The position numbers were made by a program, and so were the translations under genes. A stretch of 64,000 nt of DNA from Streptococcus suis (lineage in GTDB: Bacteria; Bacillota; Bacilli; Lactobacillales; Streptococcaceae): NCBI GenBank assembly GCA_029593505.1, contig JAKTNI010000001.1, positions 478,260-542,259 on the forward strand. The letters run 5' to 3'. Shown here piece after piece: positions 1 through 8,900 of this stretch (positions are counted from its first letter, which is position 1; every line of letters starts with the position of its first letter). The notes below the pieces were generated by a model that was not told the origin of the DNA, did no database searches, and saw only the letters and a list, made by a program, of their open reading frames with translations.

Positions 1-2138
1 ATGAAAAAATGGTTAATCCTTGGAATATTCTAGCTATTACCTTTACAAATAAAGCAGCAAGGGAAATGAAAGAGCGTGCTTATGCTTTAAATCCTGCAAC
101 ACAGGACTGTCTGATAGCAACTTTTCATTCTATGTGTGTGCGTATTCTTCGGCGTGATGCAGATCATATTGGTTATAATCGTAATTTCACAATTCTTGAT
201 CCTGGTGAGCAAAGGACTTTGATGAAGCGCATTTTGAAATCTCTTAATCTTGATCCGAAAAAATGGAGTGAACGAACGATTCTTGCCACGATTTCAAATG
301 CTAAGAATGATTTGATTGATGATGTTGCTTATCAAGCATTGGCTGGTGATTTGTATACACAGATTGTTGCTAAGTGCTATACAGCCTATCAGAAAGAATT
401 GCGACGTTCAGAAGCAGTTGATTTTGATGATTTGATTATGCTGACGCTTCGATTATTTGATCAACATTCAGACATTTTAACGTATTATCAACAAAAGTTT
501 CAATATATCCATGTAGACGAATATCAAGATACCAACCATGCTCAATACCAATTAGTGAAATTATTGGCATCGCGTTTTAAAAATATTTGTGTCGTTGGGG
601 ATGCAGATCAATCTATCTATGGCTGGCGTGGAGCAGATATGCAGAACATTTTGGATTTTGAAAAGGATTATCCTGAAAGCAAGGTTGTACTTTTGGAGGA
701 GAATTATCGTTCCACTAAAACTGTTTTACAGGCAGCAAACAATGTGATTGAAAATAATAGAAATCGTCGTCCAAAAAAACTTTGGACGCAAAATACAGAA
801 GGTGAGAAAATTGTCTATTATAGAGCAAGTGATGAGGGAGATGAGGCTGTATTTGTTGCTGGTCAGATTGAAGAGCTATGCAAAAAAGGAAATGCTTATA
901 AGAATATAGCCGTTCTTTATCGTACCAATGCTCAATCTCGTACAATAGAAGAAGCACTTTTAAAATCCAATATCCCTTATACTATGGTTGGAGGTACAAA
1001 GTTCTATAGTCGGAAAGAAATTAGAGATGTGATTGCTTATTTAAATAGTATTGCAAATACAGCAGATAATATTTCTTATGAAAGAATTATCAATGAGCCA
1101 AAGCGTGGAGTTGGTCCCGGAACAATAGATAAACTTAGAGAATTTGCAAATACGCAAGATATGTCTCTCTTAGAAGCTTCGCACCACATTGTATTATCTA
1201 GTATCAAGGGAAAAGCTGCGCAGGGAATTTGGGACTTGGCTACTATTCTCTATAATTTGAGAGAGCGCTTAGATGAGTTGACAATTACGGAGCTTGTTGA
1301 AGAGGTATTGGCTAAAACAGGTTATTTAGATGCTTTAGCTGTTCAAGGAACGATTGAATCTAACGCTCGTATTGAGAATATTCAAGAATTTTTATCTGTT
1401 ACCACGCATTTTGATGAAAAAGAGGTAGAAAATGAGGAGACAGGTTTGGATAAACTGGTCCGTTTTCTTAATGATTTGGCCTTAATTTCAGATACTGATG
1501 ATGGAGAACAAAATACATCGGCAGTCACGCTAATGACACTTCATGCAGCAAAAGGATTAGAATTTCCTGTGGTTTTTCTGATTGGTATGGAAGAAAATGT
1601 GTTTCCATTAACTCGTTCGTTGGAGGAAGAAGCAGAGTTAGAAGAGGAACGTCGTTTAGCTTACGTAGGGATTACTCGTGCAGAACAGCTTCTTTATTTA
1701 ACAAACGCGAATACTCGTCTACTTTTTGGACGTAGTCAGTACAATCAGCCTAGTCGTTTTATTCGTGAAATTTCAAGTAATTTATTGGACTATAGAGGTC
1801 TTGCTCGACCATCTAACACTAGCTTTAAAGCTTCTTATGTAGATGGTAGAACACCTCAATTTAGTCAAGGAATGAGTTTACAACAAGCTTTGCAAGGTGA
1901 GAAATCTTCGACGCAACCCTTAACACATCTCGGTCATAGCTTACCATTTACCAATGATGATAAGAATAAAGAGAGTGATTGGTCAGTTGGTGATCTTGTT
2001 ATTCATAAAAAATGGGGATCTGGTATCGTTTTAGAAGTATCAGGCTCTGGTAGAGGACAAGAATTGAAAATAAAGTTTCAGGAGATGGGGTTGAAGAAAG
2101 TATTGGCAAGTGTCGCTCCAATCAGTAAGAAACAGTGA
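1..2138 (+). CDS. pcrA: ATP-dependent DNA helicase PcrA (5' end outside window)
   Basis: Superfamily 1A 3'-5' DNA helicase (UvrD/Rep/PcrA group), acting in repair and plasmid replication. The reading frame is open to the left edge (codon phase begins at base 3), so the true start and the Walker A motif lie outside; the first ATG at base 9 falls inside motif Ia (AITFTNKAAREMKER) and is not a start. Visible in order: motif II VDEYQDT, motif III GDADQSIYGWRGAD, motif IV LEENYRS, motif V TLHAAKGLEF, motif VI RRLAYVGITRAE, then the family's variable tail ending in a small conserved C-terminal domain. About 709 residues remain of a family usually 730-770 long. No clear terminator follows. Identity is near certain. 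Confidence 0.97.
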   Translation, partial: EKMVNPWNILAITFTNKAAREMKERAYALNPATQDCLIATFHSMCVRILRRDADHIGYNRNFTILDPGEQRTLMKRILKSLNLDPKKWSERTILATISNAKNDLIDDVAYQALAGDLYTQIVAKCYTAYQKELRRSEAVDFDDLIMLTLRLFDQHSDILTYYQQKFQYIHVDEYQDTNHAQYQLVKLLASRFKNICVVGDADQSIYGWRGADMQNILDFEKDYPESKVVLLEENYRSTKTVLQAANNVIENNRNRRPKKLWTQNTEGEKIVYYRASDEGDEAVFVAGQIEELCKKGNAYKNIAVLYRTNAQSRTIEEALLKSNIPYTMVGGTKFYSRKEIRDVIAYLNSIANTADNISYERIINEPKRGVGPGTIDKLREFANTQDMSLLEASHHIVLSSIKGKAAQGIWDLATILYNLRERLDELTITELVEEVLAKTGYLDALAVQGTIESNARIENIQEFLSVTTHFDEKEVENEETGLDKLVRFLNDLALISDTDDGEQNTSAVTLMTLHAAKGLEFPVVFLIGMEENVFPLTRSLEEEAELEEERRLAYVGITRAEQLLYLTNANTRLLFGRSQYNQPSRFIREISSNLLDYRGLARPSNTSFKASYVDGRTPQFSQGMSLQQALQGEKSSTQPLTHLGHSLPFTNDDKNKESDWSVGDLVIHKKWGSGIVLEVSGSGRGQELKIKFQEMGLKKVLASVAPISKKQ

Positions 2139-2256
2139 GTAGTGACTTGTTGAGTATGAAAGAGACGTTCGTTTAACTGGAGATTAAAAGAGGGATAATA
2201 TCTTGAAAGACACTAGCTGAAGGAAGAGATGCTTTGTGATTTATTCCTGATGGTCA

Positions 2257-3112
2257 TACGGAAAGTCTGAAGCTCATTATCAGTTGCAAGTAGCAAAAAA
2301 GCAACGACAAGATGATGATGAAAGATTGTCTCATTTACAAAAAGTTAAACAGAAAGTTCATCATTAATTAAATAAAACAAATGATGCAAGTACGGGTCGA
2401 TTACTGGCTAAAAAAATGGCTAATCTTAAGTCTAGAGAAAAGAGATTTCAAAGAGAGCGTGCACAATTTTTAGAAGTTCCTAAACAAGAAGATTTTATTA
2501 ATATCCATGTTCCAGAAATTATTCCTCTTCCAGAACGAAAACTTATCGTTGATTTAATGGAATATTCTTTGTATGTTGACGGAAAACTACTTGTCTCACC
2601 AATAACCTTTCAAATGAAAGGAAGAAAAAAATAGGGATTATTGGGAAGAATGGGATAGGAAAAACAACCCTGTTGAAAGTAATAGCTGCTAAGATGTATG
2701 AACATCAGAATGATGTAATGTATATGCCGCAGTGGTATAGTGATATGTTAGAGGATGAGCTTTCTAGTATTGATTATATTATGAAGGATTCTCGTTTAGA
2801 AAATGTATCAGAAGCAATGACCTTGTTAGGAAGTTTAAGATTTTTACCTTATGAAGTGCATGGTAAAATCCGATATTTATCTGGTGGTCAAAAAGCAAAG
2901 TTACTACTACTAAGATTATATGTTTGTCGACAAAATATATTGAGCTAGATGAACCTACAAGAAATCTATCACCAACATCTGCACATAGATTGATTGAAAT
3001 TTAAAAAAACTATTCTGGTGCGATTTTATCAGTATCACACGATAGATATCTTTTGACAGAAATTTGCGATACTATTTATGAATTGACAGAGGATGGGTTG
3101 CATAGTTTATAG
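2257..3112 (+). pseudogene. Decayed ABC-F type ATP-binding protein
   Basis: Remnant of the C-terminal part of an ABC-F ATPase (ribosome-protection or resistance type). Joining frames gives a charged inter-domain linker, then a second nucleotide-binding domain with Walker A GKNGIGKTT (about 2643-2670), signature LSGGQKAK (about 2878-2902), Walker B ELDEPT (about 2940-2957) and the switch SVSHDRYLL (about 3031-3057). It is broken by an in-frame TAA at 2365-2367, a one-base frameshift in an A-run near 2626-2632, a second frameshift near 2938-2944, and a TAA near 3002. The N-terminal ATPase domain is missing. Bases 2139-2256 show no convincing coding continuation. The exact subfamily (Lsa, Msr or Vga) cannot be assigned by eye. 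Confidence 0.85.
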
Positions 3113-3222
3113 AAGTGACATTATAACTAAGTTTATGTGATATAATATAACTGATACGATAGAGATAGTGATTTTATATTATTAATTTGCCGTTTTATCT
3201 CTCCAGAAAGGAAATTTCAAAA

Positions 3223-3906
3223 TTGTCTTACAAATTTTTACTATTCGACCTCGACCATACCTTACTTGATTTTGCAAGGGGAGAGGAAATTGCTTTATCC
3301 CAGTTTTTTGAATCAATGGGAGTGAAAGATAGTGAGAAAGTCAAGTCTATATACCGCCAAATCAATCAGGGAATGTGGAGAGATTTGGAGAAAGGGTTGA
3401 TTTCTAAGAAAGAATTGATTAATACTCGTTTTTCTCGCACGTTTGCTCAGTTTAATGTAAAAGTTAATGGGAGAGAAATGGCGTGCCGTTATCAAGAATT
3501 TCTTGCACGTCAAGGACAAATTTTCAATGGAGCAGATGCATTGTTGCAAGAATTGATGAGTCGTGGCTATCATATTTATGCTGCAACGAACGGTATTACC
3601 TATATTCAAGAGAATCGTTTGCAGCACTCTCCCATTTCACATTATTTTACGGATATTTTTATTTCTGAGCAGATGGGAACTCAAAAACCGTCAACTGATT
3701 TTTATGAAAAAATAGCAGAGCGGATTAGTGGTTTTGAGCGAAGTAAAACACTGATGATAGGAGATAGTTTGACAGCTGATATTCAAGGTGGTAATAATGC
3801 TGGTATTGATACTGTTTGGTACAATCCTTCACGAGTAAAAAATGAAAGCAAAGTGATGCCAACCTATACAATTCATCATTATAAAGAATTGTTGGATTTG
3901 CTATAA
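3223..3906 (+). CDS. HAD-superfamily hydrolase (YjjG-like)
   Basis: Haloacid dehalogenase-type phosphatase of about 227 residues, resembling the YjjG/YfnB nucleotidase group. Motif I is FDLDHTLLDF with the Asp nucleophile and acid at residues 9 and 11; motif II is AATNG; the C-terminal motif is MIGDSLTADIQGG. A helical cap lies between motifs I and II, as in subfamily I enzymes. I chose the TTG at 3223 because AGAAAGGAAA (3205-3214) sits eight bases before it and the protein then begins directly with the motif I strand; an upstream TTG at 3187 has no ribosome site. An extended -10-like TGATATAAT lies around 3137-3145. The substrate is unknown; house-cleaning of nucleoside monophosphates is likely by family. 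Confidence 0.85.
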   Translation: MSYKFLLFDLDHTLLDFARGEEIALSQFFESMGVKDSEKVKSIYRQINQGMWRDLEKGLISKKELINTRFSRTFAQFNVKVNGREMACRYQEFLARQGQIFNGADALLQELMSRGYHIYAATNGITYIQENRLQHSPISHYFTDIFISEQMGTQKPSTDFYEKIAERISGFERSKTLMIGDSLTADIQGGNNAGIDTVWYNPSRVKNESKVMPTYTIHHYKELLDLL

Positions 3907-3989
3907 GTAGCTGATATCTAACAGCTTTCATAATATAGATTTAGCTAGACCTATAACGAAATAGTGGGACAAAAGAGGAGTAGACTATT

Positions 3990-4733
3990 ATGATAAAACG
4001 AAAGATGATGATGCTCATTCCAATAGCTTTGATACTTGTTTCTTGTGGTGAAGAAAACAGCCAGTCTACACAGATTAATGACTCAACAGAGGTAGTAAAA
4101 ACACCAACCTCCTCTAGTCAAATAGTATCAAAAGAAACACCTAGTTCATCATCAATAGAAATGAGCAATTCAGAATCAATCTCTATAGTTTCCTTTAATG
4201 GTTCCTATTCTAGTGTTCAAGGAAAATATGGTGAAGTCATTATTGTTAACAAGAAGCATCCGCTTTCTCCTGATTATGCTCCGGGTGAGAATCCAGAAGC
4301 TAAGAATGCTTTAATCCAATTGATTGCAGATATGCAATCACTAGGCTTTAGCATTTCTAATACTTATAGCGGTTTCCGTTCCTATGATTACCAAGCTAGT
4401 CTATACAATACCTATGTAGCTCAAGATGGACAAGTAGCTGCAGATCGCTATTCAGCTCGTCCTGGATATAGTGAACATCAAACTGGATTGTCTTTTGATT
4501 TGCTAGATTTTAATGGAAATTTATTAGAGGAACTAGCAGCTTCTCAATGGTTGGCAGAAAATGCTCATCATTATGGTTTTATTGTTCGTTATCAAGCGGG
4601 AAAAGAAGCTAGTACAGGTTATATGGCAGAAACTTGGCATATCCGCTATATTGGTTCCGAAGCTACCGATATTTATCATTCCGGAATGACGTTAGAAGAA
4701 TATTACCATGTTCCCGGTGGTGATTATCAGTAA
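3990..4733 (+). CDS. Lipoprotein L,D/D,D-carboxypeptidase of the LdcB/DacB (VanY) family
   Basis: Surface lipoprotein that trims peptidoglycan stem peptides. The N-terminus is a short lipoprotein signal (basic start, hydrophobic run, lipobox LVSC with Cys19), followed by a Ser/Thr-rich spacer to about residue 70 and a VanY-type zinc peptidase domain. Zinc and catalytic motifs are visible: SGFRSYDYQ, SEHQTGLSFDLLD (the SxHxxGxxxD pattern) and ETWHIRY (ExxWH). It matches streptococcal DacB/LdcB, which removes the terminal D-Ala from tetrapeptides. A purine-rich ribosome site (AGAGGAG) precedes the ATG. It appears monocistronic, with a strong terminator at 4761-4802. The family call is firm; the exact specificity is inferred. 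Confidence 0.9.
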   Translation: MIKRKMMMLIPIALILVSCGEENSQSTQINDSTEVVKTPTSSSQIVSKETPSSSSIEMSNSESISIVSFNGSYSSVQGKYGEVIIVNKKHPLSPDYAPGENPEAKNALIQLIADMQSLGFSISNTYSGFRSYDYQASLYNTYVAQDGQVAADRYSARPGYSEHQTGLSFDLLDFNGNLLEELAASQWLAENAHHYGFIVRYQAGKEASTGYMAETWHIRYIGSEATDIYHSGMTLEEYYHVPGGDYQ

Positions 4734-4760
4734 ACAATAATCTGTAACATTTATCTTTTG

Positions 4761-4802
4761 TAACCGGATGAAATTGGCTATCATTTCATCCGGTTATTTT
4801 TT
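4761..4802 (+). terminator. Rho-independent terminator of the carboxypeptidase gene
   Basis: A 14-base arm (4761-4774) pairs with 4783-4796 across an eight-base loop and is followed by a run of T. Very strong hairpin, 28 bases after the stop codon. Confidence 0.93.
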
Positions 4803-5055
4803 GAGATGGTATTGTAGTAAAATGGTCACAGTGACATCTGTATGTGGGGTAAGCACATACAGCAATTTCTCTTTAACCTTTTATCTATACTGATGTTATT
4901 TTATTAGGATGTAGTTTAGTTTTGGAGATTCCAGAAATTGAGCTACTTTTCAACAATGAAAGTTTTTCTTTTCTGAGAACTTTCTGGTATACTAGACAAG
5001 TAATAAACATAGAAAGATTTGAACTAGTTTTGACTAGTAAAGAGGTATTAGTGTC
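4803..5055 (+). promoter_or_regulatory. Intergenic region with hairpin and trmFO promoter
   Basis: No gene seen. It holds a perfect 9-base inverted repeat (4838-4846 with 4854-4862, seven-base loop) without a T-run, a GTCAC-A-GTGAC dyad near 4825-4835, and an extended -10 box TGG-TATACT (TATACT 4988-4993), which is the best promoter for trmFO. An A/T-rich leader of about 55 bases follows, containing two ACTAGT copies near 5023-5038. Confidence 0.55.
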
Positions 5056-6390
5056 ATGTCTCAATCTTACATAAACGTCATAGGGGCTGGATTAGCAGGA
5101 TCAGAAGCTGCTTATCAAATCGCAAAGCGTGGTATTCCTGTCAAACTTTATGAAATGCGTGGTGTCAAACCAACTCCTCAACATAAAACAACTAATTTTG
5201 CAGAACTTGTTTGTTCTAATTCTTTTCGGGGTGATTCTTTAACGAATGCTGTCGGCTTGCTGAAAGAAGAAATGCGTCGTTTAGATTCAATTATCATGCG
5301 AGCTGGTGAAGCCCACCGTGTGCCTGCTGGTGGTGCTATGGCTATGGATCGTGAGAATTTCTCCCAAGCAGTCACAGACGAGATTCATAACAATCCGCTA
5401 ATTGAGGTTATTCGTGGCGAAATCACAAAAATTCCTGAAGATGCTATTACTGTTATTGCGACTGGTCCGTTGACTTCCGATGCCTTAGCTGAAAAAATTC
5501 ACGAATTGAATGGTGGTAGTGGTTTTTATTTTTACGATGCAGCAGCACCAATTGTCGATAGTTCGACCATTAATATGGATTTGGTCTATCTCAAATCCCG
5601 TTATGACAAAGGCGAAGCTGCCTATCTCAACGCTCCAATGAATAAGGAGCAATTCACTGCTTTTTATGAAGCCTTGATTTCTGCTGAAGAAGCTCCGCTC
5701 AATTCCTTTGAAAAAGAAAAATATTTTGAAGGATGTATGCCTATTGAAGTTATGGCGAAACGTGGTATTAAAACTATGCTATATGGACCAATGAAACCAG
5801 TTGGTCTGGAATACCCAGAAGATTACAAGGGACCACGTGATGGTGATTATAAAACGCCTTACGCAGTTGTGCAGCTTCGTCAGGACAATGCTGCTGGAAG
5901 CCTCTACAACATCGTTGGTTTCCAAACTCATCTCAAGTGGGGCGAGCAGAAGCGGGTCTTCCAAATGATTCCAGGACTTGAAAATGCTGAATTTGTCCGC
6001 TATGGTGTTATGCACCGTAATTCCTACATGGATTCTCCAAACTTGCTAGATCAAACCTTTGCGAGCAAGAAAAATCCAAATATTTTCTTTGCAGGTCAAA
6101 TGACAGGTGTGGAAGGTTATGTTGAGTCGGCTGCCTCTGGCTTAGTGGCTGGTATCAATGCTGTTCGTCGTTTCCGAGGTGAAGATCCAATTATTTTCCC
6201 TCAGACTACAGCTATCGGTTCTCTTCCATTCTACATCACCCACACCGAAAGCAAGCACTTCCAACCTATGAATGTCAACTTTGGTATCATAAAGGAGCTA
6301 GATGGACCACGTATCCGTGATAAAAAAGAACGCTATGAAGCAATAGTAGAGCGTGCTCTCAAGGATTTGGAAGAGTTTTTGGCTTACTAG
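5056..6390 (+). CDS. trmFO: TrmFO, folate/FAD-dependent tRNA (uracil-5-)-methyltransferase
   Basis: Makes ribothymidine at position 54 of the tRNA T-loop using methylenetetrahydrofolate and reduced FAD, in place of a SAM enzyme. The protein is 444 residues, the normal length. The N-terminal dinucleotide-binding motif GAGLAG is at residues 10-15, followed by the family signatures [13 protein letters not shown] and [10 protein letters not shown], and a C-terminal FAD-binding stretch [19 protein letters not shown]. It is a GidA paralogue, but the length and these signatures separate TrmFO from MnmG. The ATG at 5056 has AAAGAGG about ten bases upstream. No terminator was seen after it; the decayed WapI-like gene follows 21 bases later. 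Confidence 0.96.
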   Translation: MSQSYINVIGAGLAGSEAAYQIAKRGIPVKLYEMRGVKPTPQHKTTNFAELVCSNSFRGDSLTNAVGLLKEEMRRLDSIIMRAGEAHRVPAGGAMAMDRENFSQAVTDEIHNNPLIEVIRGEITKIPEDAITVIATGPLTSDALAEKIHELNGGSGFYFYDAAAPIVDSSTINMDLVYLKSRYDKGEAAYLNAPMNKEQFTAFYEALISAEEAPLNSFEKEKYFEGCMPIEVMAKRGIKTMLYGPMKPVGLEYPEDYKGPRDGDYKTPYAVVQLRQDNAAGSLYNIVGFQTHLKWGEQKRVFQMIPGLENAEFVRYGVMHRNSYMDSPNLLDQTFASKKNPNIFFAGQMTGVEGYVESAASGLVAGINAVRRFRGEDPIIFPQTTAIGSLPFYITHTESKHFQPMNVNFGIIKELDGPRIRDKKERYEAIVERALKDLEEFLAY

Positions 6391-6411
6391 GGCAGTTTAA
6401 TTGGTATTACT

Positions 6412-6842
6412 ATGATAGAAGAAATGATTTTTAGATTAGAAGGATATTACGGAGATTATTTTTGCTTAGAGGCGTGCCCCTTATCAATGGGATATTCTTC
6501 TGATGGGGAATCTCCATTGAAGCCAGTCTTTATGTATCTGCTGGAGTTTTTCAAATTAATGGAGCCAAAGTTTATCTTTCACACTTTTTACTAGAAAAGT
6601 TTTTTAAGGACCTAGATTTTATGTATGGCAGTCTATCAGGACAGGTTTGTTATAAACCTAGGTTAGATGATGAATTGCAATTTTAAATTACCATGCTAAA
6701 AGGCGGGAAGTTGCAATTAAAAGGGGCCTATCAAGAACATTCTTATGATTTTTCTCTGATGAAATTTGAAATAGAAAGTGACCAGACTTTTCTAGCACAA
6801 CCATTAATGGATTTGAAAAAATTCCTTAGTCATAATTTTTGA
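6412..6842 (+). pseudogene. Decayed WapI-like immunity gene
   Basis: Two frames join into one protein of about 143 residues. The first frame gives FRLEGYYGDYFCLEACPLSM, then loses one base near 6511-6518 (probably in a CCATTTGAA context), and the next frame continues EASLYVSAGVFQINGAKVYL and so on, with a TAA at 6684-6686, ending at TGA 6840-6842. The composition, beta-rich pattern and end (KFEIESDQTFLAQPLMDLKK) resemble WapI-family immunity proteins, which protect against contact-dependent tRNase toxins. No toxin gene is nearby. The family call is from memory of sequence pattern and is moderate; that the gene is broken is directly visible. Confidence 0.65.
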
Positions 6843-6866
6843 CCTATGAGGCTATCACCTATTTCT

Positions 6867-6888
6867 AGACACCTTCGGGTGTCTTTTG
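6867..6888 (+). terminator. Terminator after the decayed WapI-like gene
   Basis: Seven-base stem AGACACC (6867-6873) with GGTGTCT (6878-6884), a stable TTCG tetraloop and a short T-run. It also insulates the next gene, whose -10 (TGTTATACT) lies only a few bases downstream. Confidence 0.88.
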
Positions 6889-6928
6889 TGTTATACTGAA
6901 AGCAGAAAATGGGAAAGAGGAATGTGAT

Positions 6929-7933
6929 ATGGACCAAGATACTTGGAAGGGAATTATTCTTAAGAAACAGGGGCTACTAACATCGCAATCTGTTCAAGAA
7001 ATTTGCCAAAATCTTAACGGCTTGCAGGCGCAGTTTCAGTCCTATGCGCATATCGGATTTAGAAATCGTATGACAGCGAAAGATTTTCATGAGGGCAGCT
7101 GGCGGCAAGAACTGACACGCCAGTGTTCTATACGTAGAACGGTCCATGCCTATCTCAAGTCGGAACTCCCTCTCTATATCCACGAGGGACGAATGGCTGG
7201 TACCGACTATCTAAAAATAGTCGGTCGTGATGACTTTTCACCCCAAACCAAGCAGAAGTATCACCAGCTTATCTTAGAAGTCTTGGAGCAGGTCCCTATG
7301 ACTCGTGATGAGCTGAAAATCCTCTTCCGATCCGAGAAAATGACGCAGGAGAAGCAGGACTTTAATGCCTGGGGCGGCCTATTTCGCTACATGGTAGAGC
7401 GTGGGGAAGTCTATCAAGAGTACGGTGCCAAACATTTTCACCGTCTGATTGACTTTCAGCCTCTTTCTCGGGAAAAAGCAGAGCTGGAAATTACACGACG
7501 GTATTTTGCAGGTTTCGGACCTGTCAGTTTAGCGGATGCTCGTTATTATTTCAAGGAAAATAAATCTACGGTCTTGCATTGGATGAAGCAATTGGATTTG
7601 AAAACCATTGAGGTAGGAGGAGAAGAACGCTTTTATCTGGGAGAATTAGAAGAGGTTGAACTACCTGATTGCCTCTTCATCGCAGGTTTTGACCAACTCT
7701 TACTTGGTTACGAAAAGAAATCCAATCCCTTCTTTGATCTCAAGTATATTCGCCAGATTTATACTCTGACAGGTATTGTCAAACCCATTGTCTTTTATAA
7801 AGGGCGATTTATTGCTACTTGGAAACGAGATGAAGGCACTATTTTACTAGATATTTTTGAAGACATTACCCAACAAGAAGAGAAAGAGTTGGAATATTAT
7901 CGCCAAAGGTATGAGGATATTCTGGGGTATTAA
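6929..7933 (+). CDS. Winged-helix DNA-binding protein, HTH_42 (AlkZ/YcaQ-related)
   Basis: A 334-residue protein of the HTH_42 family, which includes DNA glycosylases (AlkZ, YcaQ) that open interstrand crosslinks or remove alkylated bases. The family's GLQAQ signature, equivalent to the catalytic QxQ motif, is at residues 31-35. Arg/Trp-rich stretches, predicted winged-helix segments in the middle (around FGPVSLADARYYF) and a C-terminal beta domain (FIAGFDQLLLGYE) follow. The ATG is preceded by GGGAAAGAGGAA. It is flanked by a terminator upstream and the esterase promoter downstream, so it is probably monocistronic. The GC content looks slightly higher than its neighbours (runs such as GGGGCGGCC), which could hint at transfer. 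Glycosylase activity is inferred. Confidence 0.8.
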   Translation: MDQDTWKGIILKKQGLLTSQSVQEICQNLNGLQAQFQSYAHIGFRNRMTAKDFHEGSWRQELTRQCSIRRTVHAYLKSELPLYIHEGRMAGTDYLKIVGRDDFSPQTKQKYHQLILEVLEQVPMTRDELKILFRSEKMTQEKQDFNAWGGLFRYMVERGEVYQEYGAKHFHRLIDFQPLSREKAELEITRRYFAGFGPVSLADARYYFKENKSTVLHWMKQLDLKTIEVGGEERFYLGELEEVELPDCLFIAGFDQLLLGYEKKSNPFFDLKYIRQIYTLTGIVKPIVFYKGRFIATWKRDEGTILLDIFEDITQQEEKELEYYRQRYEDILGY

Positions 7934-7979
7934 CTGCTTATGTTCGGAAAAAAACGAAAATTGCACACAAATAACTCAA

Positions 7980-8013
7980 TTTTCTGAATATTCTAGAAAA
8001 ACTATGATATAAT
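7980..8013 (+). promoter_or_regulatory. Palindromic operator plus extended -10 promoter of the esterase/ATP-grasp unit
   Basis: TTTTCT (7980-7985), the self-complementary core GAATATTC (7986-7993), one T, then AGAAAA (7995-8000) form a near-perfect palindrome. It covers the -35 region in front of the extended -10 TGA-TATAAT (TATAAT 8008-8013). This position suits a repressor. A related dyad lies upstream of the subtilisin gene (38485-38520). Confidence 0.6.
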
Positions 8014-8041
8014 ACTTAAAATACGTAAGGAAGAGATAGAT

Positions 8042-8869
8042 ATGAATAAGTCTTACTTTTATTTGGATATGAGAACTCATGAATTAGAAGTACCTTTTAC
8101 AGGAAGAAAACGTCGGGTCCGTGTACTATTACCTAAAGGATATGATGAAGACAGAGAAGAAAATTACCCGGTTGTTTATTTCCATGATGGACAAAATATA
8201 CTCTATAGCAAGGAAGCTTTTTCAGGTCATTCATGGAAAGTAATTCCAACTATTAAGCGTAATCCAGATATCGCAAAAATGATCGTGGTGGCTATTGACA
8301 ATGATGGTATGGAGCGAATGCATGAGTATGCAGCTTGGAAATATAGTGAGACGAGTATACCTGGTGTCCAGTTTGGCGGAAAGGGAACCTTATATGCAGA
8401 ATTCGTCATGTATGTAGTCAAGCCTTTTATTGATCGAGAGTACCGTACGAAATCGGATAAGGCGCACACGGCTATGATTGGTTCATCATTAGGAGGGAAT
8501 ATCACTCAATTTATGGGACTTGCCTATCAAGATAAGATTGGATGCTTGGGAGTGTTCTCATCTGCTAACTGGCTTCATCAAGAAGCTTTTGATCGCTATA
8601 TTGAACGCCAACAATTAGACCCAGATCAACGAGTGTATATCTATGTTGGAACGGAAGAAGCAGATGACACAGATAAAACTTTGATGGCAGGAAACATTAA
8701 GCAAGCCTATATTCATTCATCTTTAACCTATTATCGTCAGTTAATAGCAGGTGGTGTTAAGCTAGATCATCTAATGTTGGAAGTTGTTTCCGGTGCTGTT
8801 CACAATGAAGAAGCGTGGGCGAAATATTTACCAGATTGTCTACGTTTTTTGAGTGAACATTGGTCATAA
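8042..8869 (+). CDS. Alpha/beta-hydrolase, putative esterase (Fes/esterase-D type)
   Basis: A 275-residue hydrolase of the putative esterase family (PF00756-like). The nucleophile elbow is GSSLGG with Ser149; the strand PVVYFHDGQN precedes the active site; the catalytic His is in VHNEEAW near the C-terminus. No signal peptide, so cytoplasmic. The ATG at 8042 follows AAGGAAGAGA. It is first in a three-gene unit with a second esterase (gap 31 bases) and an ATP-grasp ligase (gap 15 bases), which implies joint work on one metabolite, for example hydrolysis or transfer of an ester made by the ligase partner. The substrate is unknown. Confidence 0.85.
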   Translation: MNKSYFYLDMRTHELEVPFTGRKRRVRVLLPKGYDEDREENYPVVYFHDGQNILYSKEAFSGHSWKVIPTIKRNPDIAKMIVVAIDNDGMERMHEYAAWKYSETSIPGVQFGGKGTLYAEFVMYVVKPFIDREYRTKSDKAHTAMIGSSLGGNITQFMGLAYQDKIGCLGVFSSANWLHQEAFDRYIERQQLDPDQRVYIYVGTEEADDTDKTLMAGNIKQAYIHSSLTYYRQLIAGGVKLDHLMLEVVSGAVHNEEAWAKYLPDCLRFLSEHWS

Positions 8870-8900
8870 TTCGTTAGATAAAATAAAAGGGAGGATCGTT

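Noticed and set aside
9..11. ATG at base 9 as the start of pcrA
   Set aside because: The frame is open to the left edge and this Met lies inside helicase motif Ia; Walker A must be upstream of the window.
2139..2256. N-terminal ATPase half of the ABC-F pseudogene
   Set aside because: No Walker or signature residues could be read in any frame of this stretch.
4838..4862. CTGTATGTG/CACATACAG hairpin as a second terminator
   Set aside because: No T-run follows, and a strong terminator already lies at 4761-4802.
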